Assembly (NCBI GenBank): GCA_023935145.1
Contig: CM043698.1
Location: 39,333,501 to 39,397,500, forward strand
Direction of reading: 5' to 3'
DNA: 64,000 nt
From: Bretschneidera sinensis
Lineage: Eukaryota; Streptophyta; Magnoliopsida; Brassicales; Akaniaceae
How positions within the stretch are numbered: position 1 is the first letter of the stretch; each line of letters begins with the position of its first letter. Positions 1 through 10,436 of this stretch are shown here, piece by piece. Under the pieces are notes generated by a model, which was not told where the DNA came from, searched no databases, and saw only the letters and a program-made list of their open reading frames with translations. Position numbers and translations under genes: made by a program.

Positions 1-652
1 TATTTGTCCTATAACTGGATAATAGATAATGTCTAACATTTAAATAATAACAATATTATCATATTTTTATGTCTTTTTCACTTTTTCGTACTGTAACTAT
101 CTCTCCCTAGGAGACTTATCCATCTATAAATAATTTCTCAATAATATACCACACATCAACATTTCAATAAAGGAAGCAACAATTAAAACAGACGCAATGC
201 ATGAATGCTTATGATGGAAACGTCTTCTCACATGTCGACAGGTTATTATTATCTTAGACCGACCACTTCCCGGTTCTTTACAGCTTATCCCAGCTATCAC
301 AGAATTTATTTCCAGCATATATCGGCTGTCACGGTGTCTCTTTTATTTTCAGCATATACCGGTTGTCACGGTTGTTCTATTAGACCAGCCCCTTCCCGGT
401 TCTTTCGGTTATATTATTAAATGCATATGCACATGAACAATGATATAAAATATGCATATGAACAGTAATATAAACACCACATGAATTCAAAATATTTAAA
501 TTAACTACCCGGTCTTTCCTCAAATTTATGCTTAATAAATTTCAAAATTTTCTTCTCCTCATATATTACATCAATTTATTCACCAACTAGTCAAAATCTC
601 TTTATCACCATCATTATTAAATCAACTCATTATTCTAAAAATATTTCTTTTC
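1..652 (-). repeat. E0: reverse LTR of Tekay/Del-like family, third piece
   Basis: The reverse complement matches the E3 LTR around 40000-40620, including the repeated short segments with 'gacagccggtata' and the 'gacatgtcgaca' stretch. It is the continuation of the pieces at 10437-11062 and 34770-35088, separated from them by the later insertions E1 and E2. On the minus strand the LTR begins at 35088 and runs off the left window edge here. About 1.6 kb of a roughly 2.1-kb LTR is visible, so it cannot be said whether E0 is a solo LTR or a full element. Confidence 0.85.
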
Positions 653-765
653 ACATATGACGAGTGCCAAAAATTGCATATTTTGGCTACTTAATTTACA
701 TTTGTTAGCTTAAGAAGTTGTTACTTTGAGTTGTTTTCGTTATTTTTCAGGTTTACAAGTACTGG

Positions 766-975
766 GAAAGGAGTTCACTAAAATTGCCAGAATTGCCTGT
801 ACAAATTAGTCATTTTTGTGGATTTTACTGTATTGATTCAGGAAGAACTAGGAGATGAGCCATATATGCTTGGAAAGATCCGGAAGACTATTTTTTGAAG
901 AATATTACGGCTCATAAAAATGATTTTTCTAGAGAAAGTTATGGCTGTTTTAGTAGACATGGGTCGAGCTGAAGA
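766..975 (+). repeat. U3 segment shared with the E4 family
   Basis: This stretch, from 'gggaaaggagttcac' to 'gttttagtagaca', aligns with 23908-24115 in the E4 3' LTR and with the reverse complement of about 15385-15575 in E4b. It is absent from E5, whose proteins are nearly the same as those of E1. The flanks on both sides differ between families, so it behaves as a module. The second E1 copy is near 9210-9421. Confidence 0.8.
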
Positions 976-979
976 TGTC

Positions 980-1167
980 TAGTGCGATCGATCGCACCAG
1001 ACTTACGATCGATCACAAGTGCGCACTCGCACATCCCACATCGGTTAAAAATACTTTGTAGTATGCCACTATGCGATCAATCGCACCAGACTGCGATCGA
1101 TCGCACTCGGGTAGTATCCCACATCGAATCTACAACCCATTGTGATTCGGGACTCCCCCTATAAAAG
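980..1167 (+). promoter_or_regulatory. E1 5' LTR promoter: palindrome array, two USE motifs, TATA box
   Basis: A perfect 16-bp palindrome GTGCGATCGATCGCAC lies at 982-997, with related units at 1005-1016, 1072-1085 and 1092-1105. Two exact matches to the plant snRNA upstream element (RTCCCACATCG) lie at 1033-1043 and 1116-1126. TATAAAAG is at 1160-1167, exactly 33 nt after the second USE. In plant snRNA genes a gap of about 33-34 bp marks Pol II promoters and a gap about 10 bp shorter marks Pol III promoters (known from that family). Use of the motif here is inferred. Confidence 0.7.
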
Positions 1168-1991
1168 AACCATCTCACCTCATCATTCAGGGTACAATTC
1201 CTGGGCCATTTGGTGTAATCCAGTGGACGTCTGCTAGCATTCTGGTGGATCCTGAAGGCTTTGCTACCACGAGGGGAAGCGCCGCCCAATAGCGAGCGAA
1301 ATTTCTCCCATGTATAGTAATTTATTTCTTTTTATTTAGTTTTAAAGTTTAATGTTTAGCACTTGTATTGTGAACTTTAGTTTCATAATTATGAGAGGCT
1401 AAAATCTTCAGCTAAGGTTGAAGATAAAGCCTTTCCTTTGTTTAGCATTATATTTTCATATTTGTGCATAACAATTATGATGTTTTTAGTATAAATGTTT
1501 TGTTCAATTATTTGAGTAAATCTTATGATTGATTGCTTTTAGTTGTTAAATTGGATATTCCTTGCGTTTCATCTGATGGATACATCGAATTATTTTCGAT
1601 TAAATTGGATTTCCTTTGTGATTTGTTAAAAGTGGATATATTGGATGCTTTTGGTTTAATGGGGATATTCGTTGTTTTTTGTTTAAAGTTGGATTCATGG
1701 AATTTTTTAATTACTTTTATATAGAACATGAAAATATATGCTTTACTTTGATGGGGTGGATTCAGAAACCTTAGTCTATATATCATTTGCTTTAAACCAA
1801 TTTAGTTTAAGTTTATATTTCTATTGCAAAAATACAATTCAAAATTCGGAACAAGGTTAAGATAAGGTTAGTTTAGATAAAATTATATTTTCACAACGCA
1901 ATTCCCTGTGGATTCGACCTCGCACTTGCACAATACTATATTGCAAATGACTCATGCGCTTGCGAGTAATTCAAAACTCACAACAAGTTTT

Positions 1992-2009
1992 TGGCGCCAT
2001 TGCCGAGGA
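1992..2009 (+). other. E1 primer binding site (tRNA-Asp)
   Basis: TGGCGCCATTGCCGAGGA begins 6 nt after the LTR end. It matches 16 of 18 positions of the complement of the plant tRNA-Asp 3' end (TGGCGCCGTTGCCGGGGA), the usual Athila-type primer. The stretch 2010-2204 is an AT-rich leader with no other feature that I can see. Confidence 0.9.
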
Positions 2010-2204
2010 GTTGTTTGGTTTATGAAATTTTTGTCTGAATTAATTTTATTTTTCTACTAGTTAGTTAGCATTGTTTATTTGATTTTTTTTGGCAATTTTA
2101 TTTTATTTTATTTGTTTCTATTTGCATTGTTAAATAAAAAAATAAAAAAAATATTTTTGCAAATTTCTATTGGTTAGGTTTCTTTAGTGCTTTTTGTGCG
2201 GTGT

Positions 2205-4160
2205 ATGCTTGGTCGGAGATCCCTGAATTTAGATTTGATACATTTAGATCCCGACTTAGAAAGAACTCTTAAGAGACAAAAAAGAGCACTAGTTGAAATA
2301 GAGACAATTGAAATGGGAGAAAATTTTAGGAATGCAAATCATCCGGAACATGTAGAGCAACCTAGAGCTTGGAACGTGGACTTCACTACATCCTTTAAGG
2401 ATTTGTTCGCACCCGTTGCGACTAATTCATCTTCTTGTATAGTGTTGCCACCTACCAATGCCACCCATTTTGACTTAAAACCACATGTCATCCAACTCCT
2501 ACCCTCATTTCATGGCTTAGATCTTGAAAATCCTTATAGTCATGTAAAGAAGTTAAAACACATTTGTGCCACATTCAAGTTTCAAAACTTCTCTGAAAAG
2601 TCAGTCCATCTTTGAATTTTCTCTTTTTCTCTTCACGATAGAGCTAGGGCATGGTTGGATTCAAACACGCCCGGGTCTATTACATCTTGGGAAAATCTGC
2701 TTAGCAAATTTTATCATAAGTTTTTCCCAATGTCTAGAGTGAATGAGTGCCGAAGGGAGATTAGTTCTTTCACTCAGGATGAGGATGAGAAGTTTTCTGA
2801 AAGCTGGGAGCGCTTTAAAGAGTTACTGATCAGATGCCCTCCACATAGATATGAGAAGTGGAGACTCGTTCAATTCTTCTACCAAGGGTTGACTCAACCC
2901 AACCGTAGCATGATCTAGTCTATGAATGGGGGGCATTCTTAAGTCTGATGGGAGATGAAGCATACAACGCATTGGACAAGTTGTCCGACAACTCGCAGCA
3001 GTGGGATTTTTCAAGTTGTCGAGATAAGTCCATTCGTGCTCCTAAGAAAGGAGGCATCTATGAGGTCAGGGAGGACGCTCACTTGAGGATAAAGTTAGAT
3101 GCTCTCACTAAGAAGATTGACACTCTCACTGTGGGCCAATCCATCAATGCTGCCAACACATTCCATGTTGATAGTTGTTCCATCTGTGCTAGTCCCATGC
3201 ATCTAGCACAGAATTGTTCATCAATGCCAGTTTTTGCCGAATATCTTATGGAACAAGTGAATGCTTTCAATGACTATCGAAGGCAGTCAAATGGATATTA
3301 CTCCGAGACCTACAATCTAGGGTGACGGAACCACCCCAATTTTTCATGGAAGCAGAGCCAACCAATGAATCAGGGAGGAGCCCCGTATCATGCTCAAAAT
3401 CAATACCCTCCCGGATTTTCCCCACAAATTCCATGTCATGGTCGCTCTGCCCATCCAGCACCATCACCTGCTTACTAAGCTCCCACTCAAACGCCAGCGC
3501 CAGTTTCACAGTCACTAGAGGACACTCTTAAGGAGTTCATGAAGATGTCTGGCCAATCCATGAGCGAAGTAAGGAGTGAAACAATGGTAAACATCCAAGC
3601 AATTGCCAAACTGGAGAGTCAAATAGGGTAAATTGCAAGTCACTTGGGTGAAAGAGATAAGGGAAAGTTCCCCAGTCAGCCCGTGCCCAACCCAAAAGAA
3701 CAGTTTATGGTTGGAAGTTCATCAACTCCTATGCACGGGGAGGAACAAGTGCAGTCGATTATCACATTGAGGTCTGGGAGACAAGTGGACAATCGAGTAG
3801 AAGAGAACCCTGCTATGCAGCAAGGGCAAGAAAGTGGCAACAAGGAAAAGAGAGATGCCGAGCCATCTACAGCCATACCTACTGTGAAGGACCCTCCTAG
3901 GTTGCTTGTACCTAAAGAGCCTTACCCTGAGAGATTACAGGCACCCAAGAAAGGAGGGAAGTATGAGGAAATTCTGGAGGTATTCAAGCAAGTCTAAATC
4001 AATATCCCATTTTTGGATGCCATCCATCAAGTGCAGTCATATGCCAAGTTTAAAGGACTTGGTCACTATCAAGAGGAGGACGAATGTCCCAAAGAAGGCA
4101 TTTTTGACTGAGCAGGTTAGCTCAATCCTTTAGTGCAAGCTACCCATCAAGTATAAGGAC
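2205..4160 (+). pseudogene. gag: E1 gag (capsid and nucleocapsid), broken
   Basis: Gag packages the element RNA into virus-like particles in the cytoplasm. The start is the ATG at 2205 (MLGRRSLNLDL), matching the E5 start. The capsid region shows RARAWLDS, FYHKFFP and SWERFKELL..CPPH (about 2640-2850). A CCHC zinc knuckle CSICASPMHLAQNC lies at 3176-3217. Compared with E5, breaks include a stop at 2613 (CGA to TGA), a TAG near 2916, one G lost near 2935, TGA at 3323 (lost Trp), further stops near 3475, 3630 and 3995, and a 2-nt loss near 4048. Most changes are C-to-T or G-to-A. The gag/protease boundary is approximate. Confidence 0.92.
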
Positions 4161-4889
4161 CCAGGGTGTCCTACCATCTCTTGCAAGATAGGAGTCAGCC
4201 AGATTGAGAGGGCTCTCTTGGATCTAGGAGCAAGTGTGAACCTTCTACCTTACTCAGTCTATTTACAGTTAGGGTTAGGAGAACTGAAGCCCACAAACAC
4301 GACATTTCAATTGGCTGATAGGTCAGTGAAAATACCACGGGGAATAGTTGAGGACGTCTTGATAAAAGTAGATAAATTCTATTTCCCAATGGATTTTATT
4401 GTGCTTGACACAGAACCGGTTCAGAATGTGGGGATTCAGATACTGGTTATTCTAGGGCGACCATTCTTAGCCACGGCTAATGCCCTGATCAATTGTAGGA
4501 TAGGGGTGATGAAGATTTCCTTCGAAAATATGACAGTGGAGTTGAATATCTTTGATATCACTAAGCAACCACTGGAATATGATGAAGTAAGAAATGTATG
4601 CTTGATAGAGGAGATTTTTGAGGAGATTGTGAATGAATCAAGCATTGAGGACCCCCTGGAGGCATACTTTGCTCAATTTGGAGAGGATTTGGATCTAGAT
4701 AAGTTGCTTGAGCAAGCGAGTGCCATTTTGGAGTCTCTTCCTCGGGAGAGCAATGAAACAGAGGAGACCACAGCACCTGAACCCCCCAAGAAGGAACTTA
4801 AGCCTTTACCGGATAATCTTAAGTATAAGTTCCTAGGTCCAGTTGATTGTTTGCCTGTGATTATAGCTTCAGATTTGGGTGAGGCTTAA
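4161..4889 (+). pseudogene. E1 aspartic protease and linker
   Basis: This is the retroviral-type aspartic protease that would process Gag-Pol. The active-site motif reads DLGASVN from 4221; DLGA in place of DSGA is usual in the Athila/Tat group. The flap and core region continue to a hydrophobic ILGRPFLATANAL stretch near 4451-4489. A linker follows with one copy of the acidic DPLEAYFAQFGEDLDLD unit (near 4653-4703), which is duplicated in E5. The frame closes at a TAA at 4887-4889, where E5 reads on, so protease and RT are now separated. Confidence 0.9.
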
Positions 4890-6372
4890 GAGAAAAAATT
4901 ATTAGATGTTTTAAAAGAGCACAAGGAAGCTATTGGCTGGACTATAGAGGATATTAAGGGAATCAGCCCCTCGTTGGTAATGCACAAGATACATTTAGAG
5001 GAGAATGCCAAGCCATCGAGGGAGCCACAAAGAAGGCTCAACCCAGCTATGCAAGAGGTTGTGAGGGTAGAAGTAATTAAGCTGTTAGATGTAGGGATCA
5101 TTTATCCCAAATCTGATAGAAAGTGGGTGAGCCCGATTCACGTCGTGCCCATGTGAGCTGGATTAACGGTAGTGAAGAATAAAGACGATGAGTTGGTGCC
5201 AACTCGTGTTCAGTCAGGGTGGAGAGTGTGTATAGACTACCGTAAACTAAACGTTGCCATAAGGAAGGATCATTTTCCACTCCCGTTTATTGATCAGATG
5301 GTGGAGCATTTTGCTGGGCACGAGTATTATTGCTTTTTGGATGGTTATTCTGGATATAACCAGGTCTTCGTGGACCCCGAAGATCAGGAAAAGACGACGT
5401 TTACCTGTCCTTTTGGGACATTTGCCTACCGTCGCATGCCCTTTGGGTTATACAATGCACCCACTACTTTTCAGCGATACATGGTCAGCATATTCTCTGA
5501 CATGGTAGAGCGGTTTTTAGAGATTTTCATGGACGATTTCTCTGTCTTTGGTTCAACATTTGAGGAGTGCCTGCACCATCTCACTTTGGTTTTAGTGCGG
5601 TGCAAGGAGAAGAACCTGGTGCTTAATTGGGAGAAGTGCCATTTTATGGTTAAGCAAGGTATTGTATTGGGGCATGTCGTATCTCATCAGGGGGATTGAG
5701 GTCGATAAAGCGAAGGTGGACCTGATTTCCAATCTTCCATCCCTACGTACAGTGAATGAGGTTCGATCTTTTCTGGGCCATGTAGGCTTCTACAAGCGAT
5801 TTATCCAGAATTTCAGCAAAATCGCCAGGCCTTTGTGCAAGTTATTACTTAAGGATGCCCCATTTGTATTTGATGAAGACTGTAAGAAAGCATTTGGGGA
5901 TCTGAAGAAGATTCTGACGTCTACACCCATAATTCAGCCACCCACCTGGGGTGTGCCTTTTGAGATTATGTGTGACGCATCAGACTATGTTGTTAGAGTT
6001 GTTTTGGGGCAGTGTGTTAATAAACTTCCCCATGTTATCTATTATGCAAGTCGAACTCTGAACGACACACAACTCAATTACTCTACTACTGAGAAGGAGT
6101 TGCTAGCAGTTATTTTTACATTAGACAAGTTCAGATCCTACTTGTTAGGATCTAAAGTCATTATCTACTCGGACCATGCAGCATTGAAGTATCTTTTCTC
6201 TAAAAAAGATACTAAATCTCGTCTTATCCGATGGATCTTGCTACTTCAAGAGTTTGACATAGAGATTCGGGATAAGAAAGATTCCGAAAATGTGGTGGCG
6301 GACCATTTGTCTAGATTGATTGTGGATTTCACTGAGGTTGCCACTCCCATTTCTGATACCTTTCCTGATTAG
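4890..6372 (+). pseudogene. E1 reverse transcriptase and RNase H, broken
   Basis: RT and RNase H copy the element RNA into DNA. RT shows the finger motif SDRKWVSPIHVVPM, WRVCIDYRKLN, YCFLDGYSGYNQ, the FAYRRMPFGL box and the catalytic FMDD at 5526-5537. RNase H follows with MCDASDYVV, the TEKELLAV box and [10 protein letters not shown], giving the expected D-E-D residues. Breaks include a TGA at 5154 (after VVPM), a frame change at a G run near 5690 between the RT palm and its connection, and a stop at 6370. Domain order and spacing are otherwise normal for Ty3/gypsy. Confidence 0.95.
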
Positions 6373-6375
6373 AAA

Positions 6376-7699
6376 TTGATGCACATTGCTCACAATTTCG
6401 CTCCATGGTTTTCTGATATAGTGAACTATCTCGTCACCAGTCAAATGCCTTTACATTGGGGGCGACAAGATAAATCAAAGTTTTTGGCAATGGTAAAATA
6501 TTTTTTCTGGGATGATCCTTACCTATTCAAGTATTGTCCCGATCAGATCATCAAAAGGTGTAGTCCTGAGCATGACCAATCTAATGTCATCACCTTTTGT
6601 CATGATCATGCTTGTGGAGGCCATTTCAGTGCTAAAAAGACCGCTGCGAAGATTTTGTAATGTGGATTCTATTAGCCTACCCTGTTCCGAGACTCTCACA
6701 CTTATTGTGTATCTTGTGAGCATTGCCAAAAGCTAGGGAGTCTTTCTAGGAGGAATATGATGCCCCTCAAGCCTATCCTGATTGTTGAGATTTTTGACAT
6801 GTGGGGTATTGATTTTATGGGACCGTTCCCAAACTCCTTTGGCTACCTATACATTCTGGTTGCTGTGGACTATCTGTCTAAATGGGTGGAGGCCGTTGTA
6901 TGCAAGACCAATGACCACAGAGTTGTGGTCCAGTTTTTGAAGGACACTATCTTTGCTCATTTTGGTACGCCTCGAGCAATCATAAGTGATGGAGGTAAGC
7001 ACTTTTGCAATTGGATTTTTGAGCAGTTGATGAAGAAGTATTTCATCACACACAAGGTTGTCACCCCATATCACCCTCAGACGAGTGGCCAAGTGGAAAT
7101 TTCCAATCGCGAGATCAAGCAAATTTTGGAGAAGACTGTGAACCCTAGTAGAAAGGATTGGTCTCTGCGATTGACTGATGCACTATGGGCATATCGGACA
7201 GCCTTCAAGATGCCAATTGGCATGTCTTCTTATCATATTGTGTATGGAAAGGCATGTTACCTTCCGGTAGAATTAGAGCATCGTGCGTATTGGGCTATTA
7301 AGCAACTGAACTTCAATTTTTCAAAGGTAGGCTCACAAAGGAAGCTCCAACTTAATGAATTAGAGGAGCTGTGGAATGATGCATACGAGTGTGCACGGTC
7401 ATACAAGGCATAAATGAAGAAGACTCATGACCAAAACATTTTGAGATGAGCTTTTGAGCCGGGTCAAAAAGTTCTTCTTTACAACTCACGCTTGCATATT
7501 TTTCCAGGCAAGCTCAAATCTCAATGGACAGGCCCATTTATTATTCGAACGATTTTTCCTCATAGAGCCATCGAGATTGAGGATCCAAAGAATGGTAACA
7601 CGTTCAAGGTAAATGGATAGAGGCTAAAACCATTCTTGGAGTTGAGGAGTTCGGACATTGAGACGATATTGTTGAAGGATCCTATTTACTCAGATTGAA
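6376..7699 (+). pseudogene. E1 integrase, broken
   Basis: Integrase would join the cDNA to chromosomal DNA. The N-terminal HHCC zinc region spans about 6598-6735 (CHDHACGGHF then CEHCQKL), with a stop at 6658. The catalytic core runs from 6790: [10 protein letters not shown] gives the first Asp, IISDGGKHF the second and [11 protein letters not shown] the Glu. A TAA at 7411 and two further stops interrupt the C-terminal domain, which still reads [18 protein letters not shown]. The last codon is a TGA at about 7697. No chromodomain follows, as expected for this lineage, and no env-like frame is visible after it. Confidence 0.93.
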
Positions 7700-9088
7700 T
7701 GTCATCTATTATGGAGAGTCTGGCTGAAGACTTTAAACTTAGCTCTCATGGGAGGCACCTCACAGCTTATACTTTCTGTTTATTTATTATTTTACATATT
7801 TATAATTAATGTTTGTTTATAGTATTTTTGTTTTCTAGTTTTTATTTTTCAGGGACAATGCGTACTTCAGTTCAGGTTTGGGGGTATGTTATGAGCCATA
7901 CCAGTCCAGATAGTTCTCTATATCCTAGGTCAACTTTATCCATAATTATTCACACATTGGGGTCAATGTGTAATTTAAGTTTGGGGGTATGGGAGACACA
8001 TTTCACACACTTTGTCCTAATTTGTTGTTGTTGTTTTTTTTTTTAGTGAAGATAAATGCATGTTCATGTTCGTCTGAAAATTTTGATTGATCTGAAATTT
8101 TTTGATGTGATTTCATTGGTGAGTTTAAAACTTTGAACACATGATCTGATGATAGAGTTTAAACTTTAGTTACTTACTTTAGGCATTCGAGAATTCACAT
8201 GTTTGATCTAATCTAACACGTGCACAGTAGCATATATTTGTGTGAGGTATGACATGTGATGTTAATGTGTATGTTTCTTATCTTAATTGAAACGGGATGA
8301 CTTGTTGGATAAACACTTGGGCATAGAAAAGCATAAAAAAAAAATACTACTAATGATCATCATCAATAAACTTTCCACTGAGTAACTGGACCTCTTGCCT
8401 CAGTAAGCAGTGAGTGTTCACGTCAAAAGGTGAGAATTTTATTCATAGTGATCATTGCGAAACTTTCTGCTAAGTAACTGGACCTTTTGCCTCAATAAGC
8501 AGTGAGTGTTCACGTCAAAAGGTGAAAATTTTGCTTGGTAGCATTAAGGACAATTTAGTTTCGTAGCCTTCTTGACTCGAGTTAGTAAGTCTTTAGAGGT
8601 GTCTTTACACCTAATGCCCTAAAATCGTCTAGTTTGGGAGTCATTGACTCAACACTCATTACATGGGTCAATTAGAAAGCTTAAGGGAACTAAACATAGC
8701 AGAACCTTATAAAAAAAAGAGAAAAAAAAAAGAATAAAATAAAATAAAACTATGCCATCATTGTTCATTCTGATGAGAAATTCTGTGAATCTTGAGATGT
8801 GGAAACATTCAACATTGAACTTATTTGGAAACCTCATCAGTATATGCTAATTCACTTTACACTGATTCAAGCTTGTGATGTCTTAGCATGCCTCTTATAA
8901 GTAATTAGGTTTTAAATTCTTATTCATTGTGAAGATGGGTTAGATTTTTTAAGCTTGCTCATGAATGAATTTCACGATTTTTAGTGCTCCTTAAATTTTT
9001 GGATACCATGAGTAATGAACTTATCTTTGTATTCTTTTTTTTCCATTTAGTTTTTTTATTTTGTTTTGCTAAGGGACTAGCAAAATGT
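7700..9088 (+). other. E1 post-pol noncoding region with conserved hairpins
   Basis: No coding frame of substance. It opens with the motif 'tctggctgaagac...catgggaggcacc' (7720-7765), found after pol in all Athila-like elements here. It has two internal purine-tract-like copies of 'tttgggggtatg' near 7876 and 7977, a hairpin CACATTG-gggt-CAATGTG at 7953-7970, two roughly 90-bp imperfect repeats at about 8356-8440 and 8450-8531, and a hairpin AGGTGT-cttt-ACACCT at 8597-8612. The same items recur in E5 and E2. Confidence 0.8.
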
Positions 9089-9103
9089 AAGTTTGGGGGT
9101 ATT
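9089..9103 (+). other. E1 polypurine tract
   Basis: AAGTTTGGGGGTATT directly abuts the 3' LTR start. It is the expected primer site for plus-strand DNA synthesis. Confidence 0.9.
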
Positions 9104-10431
9104 TGATGAGTGCCAAATATTGCATATTTTGGCCACCTAATTTACATTTGTTAGCTTAAGAAGTTGTTACTTTGAGTTGTTTTCGTTGTTTTTCAGGTTT
9201 ACAAGCACTGGGAAAGGAATTCACTAAAATTGCCAGAATTGCCTATACATATTAGTCATTTTTGTGGATTTTACTGTATTGATTCAGGAAGAACCAGGAG
9301 ATGAGCCATATATGCTTGGAAAGATCCAGAAGTCTATTTTCTGAGGAATTTTACGGCTCGTAAAAATGATTTTTCTAGAGAAAGTTATGGCTGTTTTAGT
9401 AGACAAGGGTCAAGCTGGAGATGTCTAGTGCGATCGATCGCACCAGACTTGCGATCGATCGTAAGTGCGCACTCGCACATCCCACATCGGTTAAAAATGA
9501 TTTGTAGTGCGCCAGTATGCGATCGATCGCACCAGACTGCGATCAATCGCACTCGGGCAGTATCCCACATCGAATTTGTAATCCATTATGCTCCGGGACT
9601 CCCCCTATAAAAGAACCATCTCACCTAATCATTCAGGGTGTAATTCCTGGGCCATTTGGTGTAATCCAGTGGACGTCTGCTAGCATTCTGGTGGATCCCA
9701 AAGGCTTTGCTACCACGAGGGGAAGTGCTGCCCAACAGCGAGTGGCATTTCTCCCATGTATAGTAATTTATTTCTCTTTATTTAGTTTTAAAGTTTAATG
9801 TTTAGCACTTGTATTGTGAACTTTAGTTTCATAATTATGAGAGGCTAAAATCTTCAGCTAAGGTTGAAGATGAAGCATTTCCTTTGTTTAGCATTATATT
9901 TTCAGATTTGCGCATAACAATTCTAATGTTTTTAGTATAAATGTTCTGTTCAATTATTTGAGTAAATCTTATGATTAATTACTTTTAGTTGTTAAATTAG
10001 ATATTCCTTGTGTTTCATCTGATGGATACATCAAATTGTTTTCGATTAAATTGGATTTCCTTTCTGATTTGTTAAAAACGGATACATTGGATGCTTTTGG
10101 CTTAATTGGAATATTCGTTGTTTTTTGTTTAAAGTTGGATTCATGGAATTTTTGGATTACTTTTATATAGAACATGAAAATATATGCTTTGCTTTGGTGG
10201 GGTGGATTCAAAAACCTTAGTCTATATATCATTTGCTTTAAACCAATTTAGTTTAAGTTTATATTTCTTTTGCAAAAATACAATTCAAAATTCGGAACTA
10301 GGTTAAAATAGGGTTAGTTTAGATAAAATTATATTTTCACAACACAATTCCCTGTGGATTCGACCTCGCACTTGCACAACACTATATTGCAAATAACTCG
10401 TGCGCTTGCGAGTAATTTAAAACTCACAACA
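9104..10431 (+). repeat. E1 3' LTR
   Basis: Same length (1328 bp) as the 5' LTR with scattered substitutions. The palindrome array begins with the perfect 16-mer at 9428-9443. The USE at 9562-9572 and TATAAAAG at 9606-9613 are again separated by 33 nt. It ends CTCACAACA at 10431, followed by the target duplication ACATA. Confidence 0.97.
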
Positions 10432-10436
10432 ACATA

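Larger units (their letters stand above)
658..1985 (+). repeat. E1 5' LTR
   Basis: Starts TGACGAGTGCC (TGATGAGTGCC in the 3' copy) and ends CTCACAACA. It contains a U3 segment at 766-975 shared with the E4-family LTR, a palindrome array at 980-1107, two snRNA-type upstream elements, a TATA box at 1160 and a conserved R/U5 with 'cacgaggggaagcgccgccc'. Its length equals that of the 3' LTR. Confidence 0.97.
658..10431 (+). mobile_element. E1: Athila-like Ty3/gypsy retrotransposon, complete but decayed
   Basis: A 9774-bp element with two 1328-bp LTRs, 5' TG and 3' CA ends, and a perfect 5-bp target duplication ACATA at 653-657 and 10432-10436. The primer site matches plant tRNA-Asp. Order is LTR, PBS, gag, protease, RT, RNase H, integrase, a long noncoding 3' region, purine tract, LTR. 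All domains are recognisable, but the frame has many nonsense codons and several small indels, so it is not autonomous now. It lies inside the reverse LTR E0. The lineage call rests on the tRNA-Asp PBS, the gag/pol style and the 'gggaggcacc' motif after pol. Confidence 0.95.

Noticed and set aside
980..1107. CRISPR-like array of short repeats with spacers
   Set aside because: Units vary in sequence and spacing, lie in an LTR and recur in other LTRs. There are no cas genes and the genome is a plant.
1116..1167. A genuine snRNA gene after the USE/TATA pair
   Set aside because: Downstream sequence is LTR R/U5, with no U1-U6 sequence or Sm site recognised.
8649..8837. Minus-strand frame with an FYFILFFFSFFYK stretch
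   Set aside because: It arises from an A-rich run in the E1 noncoding region. E5 and E2 do not keep it.
7700..9088. Env-like third frame of Athila
   Set aside because: No frame longer than about 80 codons and no membrane-type protein. The region holds only conserved noncoding items.
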